DNA from: Caenorhabditis elegans
Taxonomy: Eukaryota; Nematoda; Chromadorea; Rhabditida; Rhabditidae
Direction of reading: 5' to 3'
NCBI RefSeq assembly: GCF_000002985.6
Contig: NC_003283.11
Location: 13,454,001-13,518,000 of the forward strand
DNA length: 64,000 bases
Of the stretch, positions 48,509 through 60,900 are shown in pieces. The position numbers were made by a program, and so were the translations under genes. Below the pieces are notes generated by a model. That model made no database searches. It worked only from the letters and a program-made list of their open reading frames with translations, and was not told the origin of the DNA. Numbering within the stretch: the first letter of the stretch is position 1; each line of letters opens with the position of its first letter.

Positions 48509-51500
48509 TGGATGAAATGACGTTTGAAGACTATTCGTCCTTTGCTTCTTTCCAACAGCTTCGACAGCAACAACGACGTCTTCTAATTCATTTAGTAGTA
48601 AAGAAAAGCTTCTGGGTAATCACAGAGAAAAGCAAGAAGCAAAGGGAAAAAACTGGAAGATGTAGAAGGTGAGAAAATGAAGAAATGGGCAGCGATGGGC
48701 GCCGAAATTATTTGGCCTGCGGGCAGAAATTGTCCATCGAATTGGAGTGAGAAGTGATTGGGTAGAAAGGAAGAGAGGATAAGCTCAGCTCTCCACCAAA
48801 CACACAAAAAACGGATGGAGGACTATAAACAAACGAGGGGATGAAGAAGAAGAAGCAGTGATGGAAGAAGTGAAGAAGAAATAATAGATGTTGGAGAACG
48901 GAATTTGTGAGAAGAAGGAAGAAGTAGAAGCTCATTGAATTTTTATACTAAACAAGTTGGGGAGGATGTGATTCAAGCGTGGAAATTTTCAAGTGATGAA
49001 TTCATAAATAGAGTGCACTTAATGGGTTGTACAGAGATCACACATGAAATTGTATAGGGCAGAAACCTTTCGAATGTTCTGGATTAGGAACCATCGTTTC
49101 AGAACATTTCAGCGACATTTGCGTGTCCTATAACCTTTGCTAAAAATTTGTGAACTGACTTTGAGGGACGTATTTTGGCTCAACAAGCTAAATTGGAAAC
49201 GAACTTTTACCACACAACTTATAAAATCGCTCAACGTGATCCAAATAATTTTCAAAAAATATCCAAGAACATATAAAATAACTGTGAGCAGACTTCTTCC
49301 ACGAGAGACCTATCTCGGGATAGCCAAGGAATTCTACAAGGGTGCGACTCACTTCAACCTAGACCACACCTAGACCGGGTAGAATATCAAGCCTAATTGA
49401 CTACCTACCACTAATTAAAATTCACCTCAACATTTTTGTGTCAAAATTGATATTTCTATAGATTATTCGAGAAAGGTTTGAAAACTAAAACTTAAGTGGA
49501 AGGCTATGAAAAATCAAAATAAAGGAAGACTTCAAGGTACACAGGCAGACGTTCAGATCTAACATAAAGCTTTATTATACTTTTTTGAGCACATGCATAC
49601 TAGTGTTTAGAGTAAAACACAAAAATAATATTAGAAACATTTTCCGAACAAAGAACTATTTTTTCCTTACTTCATACCTTGTACAAACAATAAAACCAAT
49701 AAAGGTTTGGAAAAAAATGAAATAAGAAAAAGCAGTTGAAGCAAAAAAAATTTTCAAAATGTTAGCAGTAATTTTGTTGAAATTCCAAGTTTTAAAAGAA
49801 AATATAATAAGGAATTCAAAAGTTCTCATTGCTCCTCTTTTTTAAAAATCACTGAAGCGATTCTTTCAAAAAAGCACATTTTATTATTCTCCTTTTTCTG
49901 CTTTTCTCAATTTTTCAAAAACCTGATTTTGGTGCGTGCATGAATGTGTTCGTGTGGAGAAATAAGAAAGAAAAAGACAAAATAATAACAAAAAAGTGAG
50001 AAAAAATTGGGGATAAGGTGCTCTTCGAAGGAACCAAAAATTCGAATGGAGTGTACTTAAAAATATATTCTAAATATGGAAATAATAAAAGTGTGAAGAA
50101 GGTCGAACTGATTTAGTGTGAGAACTTTTAATCACGGAAGTTTAGATTTGTGAATTGGTTAAGCAATGAGTACTGGCCAGTTTTGTTTGCTAGATTGGGG
50201 AAAAAAATATATGAAAGATAAAAATAATTCTAGGATACAGCTAAATTACCAGTTTGCATTAAAATATAGATTGATCTTTTCGAAAGCTTTCTGGCTATTT
50301 TCTTACTCGATTTGTACTTCAGTGACAAATATTTCATTCAAAGCTTGAGAAAAGGATGTGATTGAAACAATAGCCCAAATTTAAAAAAGAGCCAACACTG
50401 TAGTTTCCAAATATATTTCTAATTTCCATTTTGATAGCCTATATCTTGTTTTTTCGCCATTTCATCAAAAATTGAACAACGAAAAATATACATAGAGATA
50501 CAATTTTTGTCTCGATTGAAAAAAAAGATTCCAGATATAAACTACCGAAGTAGAGTAATTATAATAAATCAAGAATAAGGTGACTAACTTTTGCAGTTCC
50601 AAACTTGGTATTTTCTTTTAAAAGAATTCGAATAAAAAATTGACTTTTTCAAAACATTTTCGGACCTTTCATGAAACATTCTTTTTTGGTAGGTTCGGAC
50701 GTTTTCAAATTTAATTGAAGGCATTTAACTTGCTCTTTTCATTTTGTTAGTGCATCAAGTTAAAGAAAAGAACATAGTGTTCGGAGGTATGACGTTTTTC
50801 TTTTTAAAATTATAATAAAGAAAACCCCAAAAAGTAGAGAGAATTTGTCTGGAAGACCGGTTGTCTGTTAATGTCAATAGAAACATTAAAAATGGCCGAA
50901 CAGTAAATTAAAAGTAAGTTGGAAGACATCAATTTCACGCAACTTTTAGGGTTTGTGTGATAACTTCAAAAGACAAAATGAAAGTAGAAGACTAAAAAAT
51001 AAAGAAGATAGATCACGATTGATTGTGACAGAGAACCAAATTGGTATCAGAGAAAATGGGAAATAAAATTGTGGGTGGAATTAAAAATGGACCTTGATTT
51101 AAATTTCCGGGTGTTACGAGATATGTATGGAAATTAAATACCAAAAAGGCTGACTCATAAAAAAATTATTTGATACCATATGGAATGTCTAGAAAAAGAT
51201 GAGCAACCGAAAATTTCAGGAGGATGTATTACCGGATATAGGGAGTTTCAGAAAAAATAAAAAATTTTAGAAAAAATTATGTTCAGTCTCCCGAAAATGT
51301 CCGGTATTTCTCAACTAAAAATCCAGGAAGTAATTGTTAATAGAAAAGTTTCCAGAAGGAATTTCTCACCTACTTGGTTTTATGAAAGACCAGTTTTCAA
51401 AGCAGTAAATAACGAAAGAACCATTTGAAATCAACAAAATTGAAAAGAAATTGAAAGGAACTCAACCTAGACATCACATCTGGCCCATTATTGAAAGTTT

Positions 51501-52559
51501 TTTGAAATGAAAACTTTTGTTTTTTTATGATTGGATCAAAATGACTACGAAGAATAAATACACTGACCTTGTCTTTGATTTCTTTGTTAATTGGCTATAT
51601 AAAAACAGGGGCAGAGATTGAGAGAGAGAGTATAAGCAAAAACTGAGAAGAGAAGCCAGGAAGATGTCGAGGTGAACTCATTTGACTTCAAACTGATTGT
51701 TATGACGTGGCAGACTAATTGGTATAAACTCTTTTGAAATTAAAAACTGAAATAATATAAAGAAAGTATATTAATATCGAGAAAAATTATTTATTGTTCA
51801 AGGAAGTAGGTTGACACGCAATTCAACTTTTTTTCTGTTCACATTTTTTTTGTCAAAGTAGAAGCCAATACTGCGATCAAATTGGGATTATTAAAAATTC
51901 GTCATAAGTATGTTTTTTGGAACAAAACATTTTTGACAGAGATCTATTGGATATATCGAACACAGTCAACGTTAGACTAATTTTAAAAACTGAATTTTTT
52001 TCATATAACAACAATTTTATCGACAAGCATGAACTTCATTAAAAATGAAGTTGGAAAACTGATTATGTAATTTTAAATTTCTCATTAACATTCTAAAATT
52101 CAAATTCGAACATTAAGGTTAGCAAAAATTGAAAAAAATCACTATTTTTTTTTAACTCAAAATATTCTTTTTTTTTGTGGTATTTCAGCACATTGGAACA
52201 TTCTGGGTATTTAAAAATAATTCTCATTTTACAAATTCCATCTTAAAAACTTATATTTGTGTCGGTTTTTAACGATTGTAAATTATTTGGCATACAATTA
52301 GAATTAAACTGATCATATTACTTGTAGAAATCCAATTGTTTCATAAGAGTAGATCTTATTTTTTACTCAATTTCGCTTGATTATATGACATCTCCATTTT
52401 TCTGTGCAACACCCTACACTGCCATCAAGAATATCAAGACTATGACTAACGCTTCAAAAATGAAACAATACAGATCAAGAACCAGAAATTCGACGGAAAA
52501 AATTCCCAGATTTTTATGCAAATTTATGCAATAAACGAAATTTTCTTATAAGATCTCAC
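48509..52559. other. 4 kb upstream region of avr-15, no gene seen
   Basis: Around 48600-48950 the plus strand is purine-rich (AGAAGAAGAAG runs), which yields artefactual open frames on both strands. Near 51600 there is a TATATAAAAACAGGGG sequence followed by a GAGAGAGAG run, but no good coding exon after it. The region probably holds the tissue-specific control elements of avr-15. Confidence 0.5.
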
Positions 52560-52567
52560 TATATAAG
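52560..52567 (+). promoter_or_regulatory. TATA box of small peptide gene
   Basis: TATATAAG lies 61 bases before the ATG at 52621. It is followed by TTCAGTTTCTGTTCAATCAT, a plausible initiator region. Confidence 0.7.
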
Positions 52568-52620
52568 GAACCTTCAGTTTCTGTTCAATCATCGGATTCT
52601 ACCGCTCTCAACTTCGAATC

Positions 52621-52785
52621 ATGAATATTCTTGCTTTTCTTCTCGTCGTTCTTCTTGCCATCACCACCGAGGTGACTGCTTTCAAGAGATGCCGTTCAAG
52701 CACCCAATGTAACTACGAATCGGTTTGCTATGAAGGATACTGCTACACGATAGACGAGATGTTCGAGAAGTTCGATACTAAATAA
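52621..52785 (+). CDS. small secreted cysteine-rich peptide
   Basis: A single intronless exon encodes 54 residues. Residues 1-20 form a strong signal peptide (MNILAFLLVVLLAITTEVTA). The mature part begins FKRC and holds four cysteines with spacing C-x5-C-x5-C-x3-C, then an acidic tail (DEMFEKFDTK). The spacing recalls a half EB/knottin-type disulfide module and small defence or signalling peptides, but I cannot name a family. A TATA box stands 61 bases upstream and AATAAA at 52812, so it is a compact complete transcription unit. It is not part of a visible cluster. Codons are varied and well chosen (CTC, GTC, GCC) compared with the flanking AT-rich DNA, which supports real expression. Confidence 0.8.
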   Translation: MNILAFLLVVLLAITTEVTAFKRCRSSTQCNYESVCYEGYCYTIDEMFEKFDTK

Positions 52786-52978
52786 TTGGTATCGTTGGTT
52801 ATCTTGTTCCGAATAAATCATTGAGCATTCCAAAGTTTTATTCTCGATTGGAAGTATGTACAGATTTGAAAACTATTAAGCTAATACCCATTTCGAAATT
52901 CCAAAAAGACTAGGTCGAAAATTAATATATCTTTCAATACGCAAATTTTCAAAATTCCGATCTAATTCTTTAAAAAGA

Positions 52979-53003
52979 ATGGGCCGAACCGGGGATTGAA
53001 TCC
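52979..53003 (-). pseudogene. tRNA-Pro 3' fragment
   Basis: AATGGGCCGAACCGGGGATT and five following bases repeat the 3' (T-arm and acceptor) end of the tRNA-Pro at 53203, with the same AAAAAGAATG flank. The rest of the tRNA is missing, so it is a truncated copy. Confidence 0.75.
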
Positions 53004-53009
53004 GGGGGA

Positions 53010-53436
53010 CACCATTCATTTCAAACAAAGGCTAAAAGGTTACGGTATGAATTATACACATCATTTGGCTTTTATAATTTAGTTATTCACCTGAAGTTGT
53101 GCACAACTTGCTATAAACCATAGCTATCACTAGTTTTGAAAGTACATTTCACTTGTCATACCAAAATATGTCAAAGTTAATATCTAATCTTTCAAAAAGA
53201 ATGGGCCGAACCGGGGATTGAACCCGGGACCTCTCGCACCCAAAGCGAGAATCATACCACTAGACCATTCGGCCGTGATTTATTCGTCAATCGGGAAATT
53301 TTCATGAAAAATATAAGATAAAACATTCCCTGAAGCCTATCCAGTGATAAGAATATTATCATTTATCAGAATAGGAAGAAGATATTCGCGAGTGTTTCTT
53401 AGCCTCGTTTGATCTCAAAAAAAATGCGGCAGAAAC
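53010..53436. repeat. left arm of inverted duplication containing tRNA-Pro
   Basis: This segment matches 55531-55953 in inverse orientation across about 425 bases with small differences. Shared blocks are ACACTCGCGAATATC, CTGATAAATGATATT-like sequence, the tRNA itself, AAGTACATTTCACTTGTCAT and AAAGGTTACGGTATGAATTA, all in mirrored order. Confidence 0.9.
53203..53274 (-). tRNA. tRNA-Pro(UGG)
   Basis: A 72-base cloverleaf reads GGCCGAA (acceptor), GTCTAGTGGTATGATTC (D arm), CTCGC-TTTGGGT-GCGAG (anticodon arm with TGG), the T arm CCGGGTTCAATCCCCGG, and TTCGGCC plus discriminator C. It has no intron. A second identical copy lies at 55693 on the opposite strand. Confidence 0.97.
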
Positions 53437-54757
53437 AAGCATAGTTATCTATAGAACATATCTGTTAACAGATCTGATCTCGAGAAACAATAAGTTTCAG
53501 CTCTTCTTCCAACAGCTCTAGTATACTACTATGGTATAATAGCTGTATATATTCGAGTTGTTATATATCCAAAACATATCAATTTGTTCGAAAAACTGTT
53601 AATCGAAGCTAAATGGAAGCTAGCTTGCTTAAGTTTTTACAATAGAAAACATTAAGCCGTCCACAGTTTAGTTTCTCAAACGAAACTAAAGTTTGATATT
53701 TGAACTTAAACAATTATTAAAGTATCTACTTGTGTAAAAAGTGAGGCAAAAGTTCAATGGTAGATCAACTATGTGACAATCTCTCAAGAAGTTGAAATAA
53801 GTGCGAAAAGCTTTGCCAAGGTGGCTGCCCCACGAACCTATTCTTCTCGCCAAACAAACACTTAACCGGGAGGCTCTCTTGTCGACACAAAAAATGTGAA
53901 AATGAATAGGGAAATAACTTTTGAACTTGTGAAGCGCGTTTTATATAATATTCACCTTTCTTCTATTCGTGACTATTTACACACCCACAGCCCGGGCTAA
54001 TTATGGGCTCCAAAAGGCGAAATCTGAGAAGATCTTCTGAAGAAGGGATTGGAGATGAAAAAAGAAAAAAAGTGTGAATGTGCATACTAAATTGGGAACT
54101 AGATTCTTGATTTGGAATGTTTTTGGAATGAAACTTTATATGGTCGAGGCGTGGCGGGGGTGAATGCCTCTTCTCTCGCTTCATTCGCCCCTGGCCCCGG
54201 GGTCCCGCCTCCGGCGTGCAATTCGTCGTGCAACATATCCGAATTTGAAACTGGTTGCCATTAAGTTATCACATACGTGCAACGATAATGTTGACAGCTT
54301 TTTTTTTGGTTCTTAGTTTTTTCAAGGACGATTACTGGGCGGATTTGGTGGGAATAAAAAATCATATTGTTTTTTTAATAATTATGATCATCTTATTTCA
54401 AAAATTTTCTGAAGATCAGCATTATAACAACTTTGAAAAATCAAACCACTCTGCAAACGGGCAACTTTTTTTTTGAAAGTTCTGGCAAATTAAAAAAATT
54501 AAAATGAGCGATCTGACGGGGGATTGTGGAGATCCTAATTCACACTAATGATCCTAAAATACGAATCTTAATAAGTATAATTTTTATTTTCTAGAAATTT
54601 ATTTTCTGAAAAAACAAAAACATAAGACTAAAAAGGGCATTGAGTTATAATTGAATCTTAAGACAAAGAAAAGTGAGAAGACGTCATCGAGTCTTCTCAT
54701 ATTTTATATTTTCTCAGGTTCTCACGAAAACGTGTCACGTTTCATGGCATCCACGAC
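53437..54757. other. spacer between inverted arms, gene-free part
   Basis: Mostly AT-rich. A short GC-rich patch at about 54145-54230 (GGCGTGGCGGGG, CCCCTGGCCCCGGGGTCCCG) stands out. No supported gene. Confidence 0.5.
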
Positions 54758-56394
54758 CTACCTAGCATCCTCATCATCTTCAATGTTGTCTGAAACATCT
54801 TGTGTTACTTCTTCAGGAGTTGTTGTCGTTTGTGCTTCTGTTGTTATAGTTGATGTTGCGGGTTCAACTTTTTCAGGTGATTCTTCTTCTTCTTCAGCAT
54901 CACTTCCATTCTCTTCTTCATATTCACCTTCTTCTGCTTCACCTCCACCATCGTCTTCTTTTCCAATTTCTTCCTCTTCAGGTTCATTTTTAAAATGTAC
55001 TTCTTTATGCTTCTCCACTGGTGTTTCAGACGTTATGACAACATCTCCTGCAGCAGTATCAGCTCCTTCATCATAAAAAGTTAGATCTCCTTCCAGCAAA
55101 TGATCGATATCGTCCTTATATTCTTCATAACTTTCTCGTGTTTCTCGACTTGTATCGTTGTTTTCAAAACCCTGAAAAGAATAATTTGAATGAAAGTACT
55201 TTTGAAAGGACAATTCAATTCATAAGAAGGGACCTCTTCATATTGTGAGCAATCTCTTAGAAATTCTTATAATTGACATAAAATGCATGGGACTTAATAA
55301 CAAAACATAAGAGGTTCAGGATACTTTATTTCGTTTCTAAATATATTTGTAGGTTTTTAAATTTTTTGGGAAACTACAACAACTTTTACTATTAAACCAG
55401 AAAAAAATAGAACAGCAAGCTTTTTTTTAAAGATATTGTTAACATATATTTGCGACTATACTTTAGTTGCTTCAAGAAGTTCTGAAACTGATTGTTATAA
55501 ATAGATCAATAGATGAACATTAAATTTACTGTTTCTGTCGCATTTTTTTTGAGATCAAACGAGGCTAAGAAACACTCGCGAATATCTTCTTTCTATTCCG
55601 ATAAATGATGATATTCTTACCACTGGATAGGCTTCAGGGAATGTTTTATCTTATATTTTTCATGAAAATTTCCCGAACTACGAATAAATCACGGCCGAAT
55701 GGTCTAGTGGTATGATTCTCGCTTTGGGTGCGAGAGGTCCCGGGTTCAATCCCCGGTTCGGCCCATTCTTTTTGAAAGATTAGATATGAACTTTGACATA
55801 TTTTGGTATGACAAGTGAAATGTACTTTCAAAACTATAGCTATGGTTTAAAGGGAATTGTGAACAACTTCAGGAGAATAACTAAATGGTAAAAGACAAAT
55901 GATATGTATAATTCATACCGTAACCTTTTAACCTTTGTTAAAAATGAATGGTGCACCGGCTCCTTTTCCAAAAAAAATGCAATTAATAACCAAAAAACTA
56001 TAACTAGAGAAGCGTGTATAACAGGTTAGACTAAAGTATTTTTCGAACTGTGAAGCAAAGCACAAGAATTTGAAATTTTTAAATGAGATCTAGAAGCTAT
56101 AATAAAGAACTTCTCATGAAAGTACTCGATTTCGTTCACAAACTAATTCGAAAAACAATAGGGCCTTTGGGATGTTAAGTTGGCACAAAACACAATCGGA
56201 CGATATCTTTTGTGAAATCCACCAGAATATTCGGATTTGTTTTCTTTTTTCACACCACTCACCGCCAGAAGCAATCCGTTGTTAATCATTGATGGTGAAT
56301 TGAATGCAGCTGCATTATAGGTTCCTTTACTTCTCATTCGATTCAAACTCTTTGGCGGTTTACATTCTACTCTGTAAGAATACAAGAATCTCAT
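54758..56394 (-). CDS. putative acidic low-complexity protein
   Basis: The model has two exons, 56394-56263 and 55171-54758, joined in phase 0, giving 181 residues. The second exon is clearly coding-like: it starts after a good acceptor (ATTCTTTTCAG) and encodes an extremely acidic stretch ([19 protein letters not shown]) followed by a Thr-rich segment and a stop. The first exon ([19 protein letters not shown]...) is supported by a GCG/GTGAGT donor and matching phase only. There is no clear signal peptide. The intron is about 1.1 kb and contains one arm of the inverted duplication and a tRNA-Pro on the other strand. The 5' end could be wrong. Function unknown. Confidence 0.4.
55531..55953. 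repeat. right arm of inverted duplication containing tRNA-Pro
   Basis: Inverse copy of 53010-53436, about 2.1 kb away. The match ends at TTTCTG-TCGCATTTTTTTTGAG on the inner side and at AAATGAATGGTG on the outer side. Confidence 0.9.
55693..55764 (+). tRNA. tRNA-Pro(UGG)
   Basis: A 72-base gene with the same sequence as the copy at 53203-53274 but on the plus strand. The anticodon loop is TTTGGGT with anticodon TGG. It lies in the presumed intron of the acidic-protein gene, antisense to it. Confidence 0.97.
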
Positions 56395-57859
56395 TTTTAT
56401 TGCACTTGTATGCTAATAGTTGCCCCATCTGCTCTCATCGTATCCCAGTTTCCAATTAACCAATTTCCAAAAACATGTGTGAGCCCCAATAAATACACTC
56501 AAGAATATGTTTGTTTTCACTTTGAAGACTTTATCTTCTCATTTCTTTTTCTACTCGTTAGACTAATGTATAATGTGGCTATGGTTCATTGCTAATTCAA
56601 GCGAAAGATCAGAGTCATCTTTTTGAAACTTTTTATCGCTTTCTTTTTTTGAATGAGAGTTATGAGTGTACATTTTAATTATGAACTTATAAACTTCTTC
56701 AGATTCATTGAAATATTCAGATTAAAATTGGTAAATAATGTCTAAGAGTAAGATGTGTTAGACATCGCAGAATTTATGAATCTCGAACGTCCTTTTTATT
56801 TTAGAAAATTAATTTTAAAAGTTTTTGCCCAATCTTTTATTTGTTATCTAGCAAAATTCCAAAACGTAAATGTGTAAGGACTTATTCAGCTGGATCTCAC
56901 ATTCAAAAAACCTTAATGGCACACCTTCTTAGGTAAAAGTTGAAAAAAAAATAAATGGGAAGTGAATACCGTAAAAGCAAAAAGTGCCACGATAATTCGC
57001 CGCGAATTAGCTGCGAATTTGCTTTGAGACCTATCTGAATGAACAAGTACTAATCAAGTACTAATGTCAGAAATATTCAAAATTCCGATATATCTGAGGT
57101 AGTTCTAATGCAGCATATAACAAAACTCCAACTTGCCTGAACGACATAGCTTGGTGAAAGTAAACGTATGATGCCAATTTTCAAGCAAGCCTACAGGCAG
57201 GCGTCTGAACATTTTTGTGCCTACATAACAACCCAAACTCAAGGAGCTACAGTTTTTGGCTCTGGACCAGATTGATCCTTTTTTGACAGATTTCTATGAT
57301 TTTTACCTGTTTTAACACAGAAAAATGGTAAGTTTATACAGTTTATACAGAAAGGCTTCACTAATGCGGCTTCTGAATTACTGTGAATTTCCAGAATTTT
57401 GGATTTTTTCAGTCCCCTTTCATCATGTGTTAGTCGAGATATCCGACTATTATCTTTTTTGCTTAATTCAAACATAAAAATCAATTGGTATTTTCTGTGT
57501 GTGTGTTTGATCAATTCAAGTAGAAGAAACACTTACAAGACAAACAGAAAAATTGAGGAAATTGATACAAACAGGAGGAATAGTTGCGGGAACAAGATGA
57601 AGCCTCTCCGCAATCGACCTATCATCCTCCCGCACAGTATGTGATAGAGCAGAACTCCCAAAGAGCTATGGAAGAGCAAAAAAGATGGGACAGGAGGAGC
57701 AGGAGGTGGAGCAAAAAGCACCAGACACACACATACACTCTTTTCTCTTATGTTGCGCAATGCAAAAGAGCAGGCAACAATGGGTGGGACGAAGAAGAAG
57801 AAGAAGACGAAGAACAAAATGATGGGCACGAGTACCATGAAGAGGAACAGATTAATTTA
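56395..57859. other. intergenic stretch
   Basis: No gene supported. Near 57180-57230 it has a CAAGCCTACAGGCAGGCGTC word typical of a dispersed repeat. Bases 57550-57859 are purine-rich on the plus strand (GAAGAAGAAGAAGAAGACG), which gives a misleading open frame, and this is the 3' flank of the selenium-binding gene. Confidence 0.5.
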
Positions 57860-57872
57860 GGGGGGGGGGGGG
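57860..57872. repeat. G13 homopolymer tract
   Basis: Thirteen consecutive G on the plus strand, about 33 bases beyond the stop codon of the selenium-binding gene. Confidence 0.98.
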
Positions 57873-57904
57873 ATATGAAGAGGATTGGGGGAAAAATGAA
57901 GGAT

Positions 57905-60900
57905 TTAGAGAAATGAATCACTCGTACAGTCGCCGTCAAGAAATTTGATGTCTCGAATCACAAATGGGCCGTTTGGTTGTCCCTGAAAGAAACGTTACAT
58001 GTGAATTGATAATTATAGACTTTTATGAAATTAGTATAAAAATAAGTTGTATTGTAATCAAGAAGATACTTTTGAATTGGTGGCATGAGGCAAACTGATT
58101 TTTTAAAAATCCTGTAGTTTTGAATTAAAGAGGGTTTCTGAAAGTTCGACAATTTTCTACAGTTCAGAAGATATTTTGACTTGATTTTGGATGATTTTTA
58201 ATACCAAATGTTTTATCTAAGCTTCTGCTTGCCGATCTTAAAACCCTTTGAATTACAAGATTGCCAACATGTCAAAATGTCAAAATATATTCTTTAACAG
58301 CGGATTTTTAAAAACATTTTACCAACTTTTACATTACTCAGGGCGACCATTGCCAAATATGAAAAAAAGGTAAATTGTTTCAAGGAATCTCTTTACCAAA
58401 CTCTTGAAAAGTATTAATACAATTTTTTAAAAAGTTTTCATAAGCTTCTTCATTTTTTAATTATTGCTTTAAAATTTGTATAAGGTGTTCAATGTAAAAC
58501 AATTTTTTGCCTATTTTGACTTTTCCGGAAAAAATGTAACAACAATCAGCCGATTTTGACGTTTTCAAAATTTGCGGTTTACAAAAATGTCGTTTTCTGC
58601 CAGAAGTTTATAATAAATATCTCAATTTTTAGCGTGTTCTTCCACGAAACATAAAAAGGTGTCTCACTTTCATATCAATTAGAAATTTCTCATTCAACTG
58701 CATCTCATCGTCCACAATATCCACTCTGATCATTTGTCCACCATCACTGAAAATGAAAACCTTTTTTGTGATGATTATCTGCGTCTCTTCGTCTTCTACA
58801 CTCTTTGATCTCTATAATTCAGGGAAACTCACGAAATAAGCTCCGGATAAAACTGCGCGTCCCAGGCTTTATAAAACGAATTGCAAACATAAAGACGGCA
58901 TCCGTCTTTCGATAATTGCATCAATGCGGGACCTCCACGGAATTTTGTGCCACGTGGCAGAGAACGAGTCTCCGGAGGAAGCCACCAACGGTCTTCCATT
59001 GCATTTGAGGTTTTTATTCGAACTTCTGGAAAACTGTCGAAAATTCCACCAAGGTTTATCTGAAAACAATGAATGTACATTATTATCATAACTGCTAAAG
59101 TAGAAAGTAGAACACAAAAAGATTGATCTTTTTTTTTCAATTTTTAGATACACTTTGAAAAATTTATAGCGGTCCGCGTTTCATAGTAAAATAATATATG
59201 TACAGTATATTTTTCATCAACCTAATAACTTTGTATTTTTATTCCTAACCTTTCCATGAAGTGAAACTCTAAACGGATCTTGTATGTCAAATCTCCATAA
59301 AACTCCATGTAAGAAACCGCAAACATACAGCCAACGATCATCCATTGAGATTATCATATCGGTTAGTAGAGCCGGCATTTCATCACTTTGCCAATTTTCT
59401 ACCTGCAACTAGGAATACTGAAAATCGAATTTTGAAAAAAATAGATTTGGGAATGAATATTATGCAATCATCTGAAACCTCAGATATTTCCAGCATCTAT
59501 AGAGGATCCAAGATGTTTCGGACAATAATTTTGCCCAGAACTTACAACTACAATAAATTAAAATATGTAGGTGCAAAAACTTTAGGTGAAAATTTCTCGG
59601 ACCTTCCTCAAGCATTTCATCCGAAGTTTTTTGGTATCAGTTTTAAACTTTTACTATCGTATGGCATTGTTTATATCATTAAATTTGATTCAGACACTTT
59701 TCTGTTAAGAATTGAATTACAGCATCATAACTCACTTTTAGTAAAGGAACATGAGCTACTCGATCAGCTGCCCATTCTTTGGTCAGTGTATTCATGTGCA
59801 AATGAAAAATTGAACTTCCTATAGCAGATATCGCAAAAGCATGATTACAGTCAGCATTGTGAAGAAATTTGACACAAATCACAAGACTTCCATCACAAGT
59901 ATCCAAATTAATCGACTGAATTAACTTTGGTGGACTAATCTGCCAGACATGAAGACGTGCTCCGAAACTTTCTGACACTAAATTATGAGCACTCAAATAA
60001 CATTTTCAGAGAAAACAAAAAAAAACAGATGTGAAACATACCATTCTCAAGTTCACTGGGCATAAATCCATCACGTAACAAGCGTGGATGTCCCCATTCA
60101 CTAGAAATCATCAGATTATGTCGAGGTTGGAGGGAGAAATCACCGCCATAATCAGAAAATGTTGGCTCACTTTTCTTCCGAACTTCCCAAGTTCTACGAT
60201 CAATGAGGATAAAATCGCCTGCAAAATTATTTTGCAATCGCGGTTTAAGATTCTCCCTAAAAATTAAAAAAAAAACCTAAATTTACCTTTTCCATTTCCA
60301 AATCTGTCACCTAACGTTGAAACATGTACCGGAGCTCCTTTTAGTGGAAGTGATCTCACTGCATAAGGACACGAAACATCCTTCCGGATGAGTTCATCGT
60401 TTCGAATTTCCTGAGATTTATATATTGAGGACAGTTTCAAATTTAATAGATCACTCACTTTTTCAATCCACAATTTCTCGTTTTCAAAAGCAATCACATA
60501 TATTTTCCCCGAATTCATACAGGGAACAATGATATTTCTTCTAACGAATTTGTTCATTTCACCTAAAGATTCAGCAGATTTCGCCCAATTCATTCTTCCT
60601 GGTTCATCTCCGTTCGAAGTTAGATGTACTTCTGACAGAATTGTGCAAAATGTTTCACTTGTTGGATCCAAATCAACTAGAGCTATTTTGTCACGCTCAT
60701 AACCTATCGAATGAGGACAACACACAATTGCAAAAAGTTCATCATCTTGTTCTTCTTCTACCAGTCTGTAGTCATACATTTGATGTTCTACAGCCATTGG
60801 AGGTCGTTCTTCTGGTTTCATAAATTTTGAAAAATCTTGAAGAATTTCAGCTTGCTCTGCATTTGGTTTTGAATACTCGTGGCTCTAAAAATAGGAAGAA

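Noticed and set aside
48592..48935. Minus-strand Phe/Leu-rich frames upstream of avr-15
   Set aside because: Purine-rich strand read backwards; no splice sites or conserved motif.
53963..54184. Minus-strand 73-residue frame over the GC-rich patch
   Set aside because: No start context or splice sites; low-complexity translation.
54651..55076. Plus-strand 141-residue Ser-rich open frame
   Set aside because: Complement of the acidic exon; poly-Ser arises from reversed GAA/GAG codons.
57584..57916. Plus-strand 110-residue open frame with an acidic run and poly-Gly
   Set aside because: It overlaps the 3' end of the selenium-binding gene, runs through a purine-rich tract and the G13 homopolymer, and has no gene-like borders.
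59345..59824. Plus-strand 159-residue open frame
   Set aside because: Spans exons and introns of the selenium-binding gene on the opposite strand.
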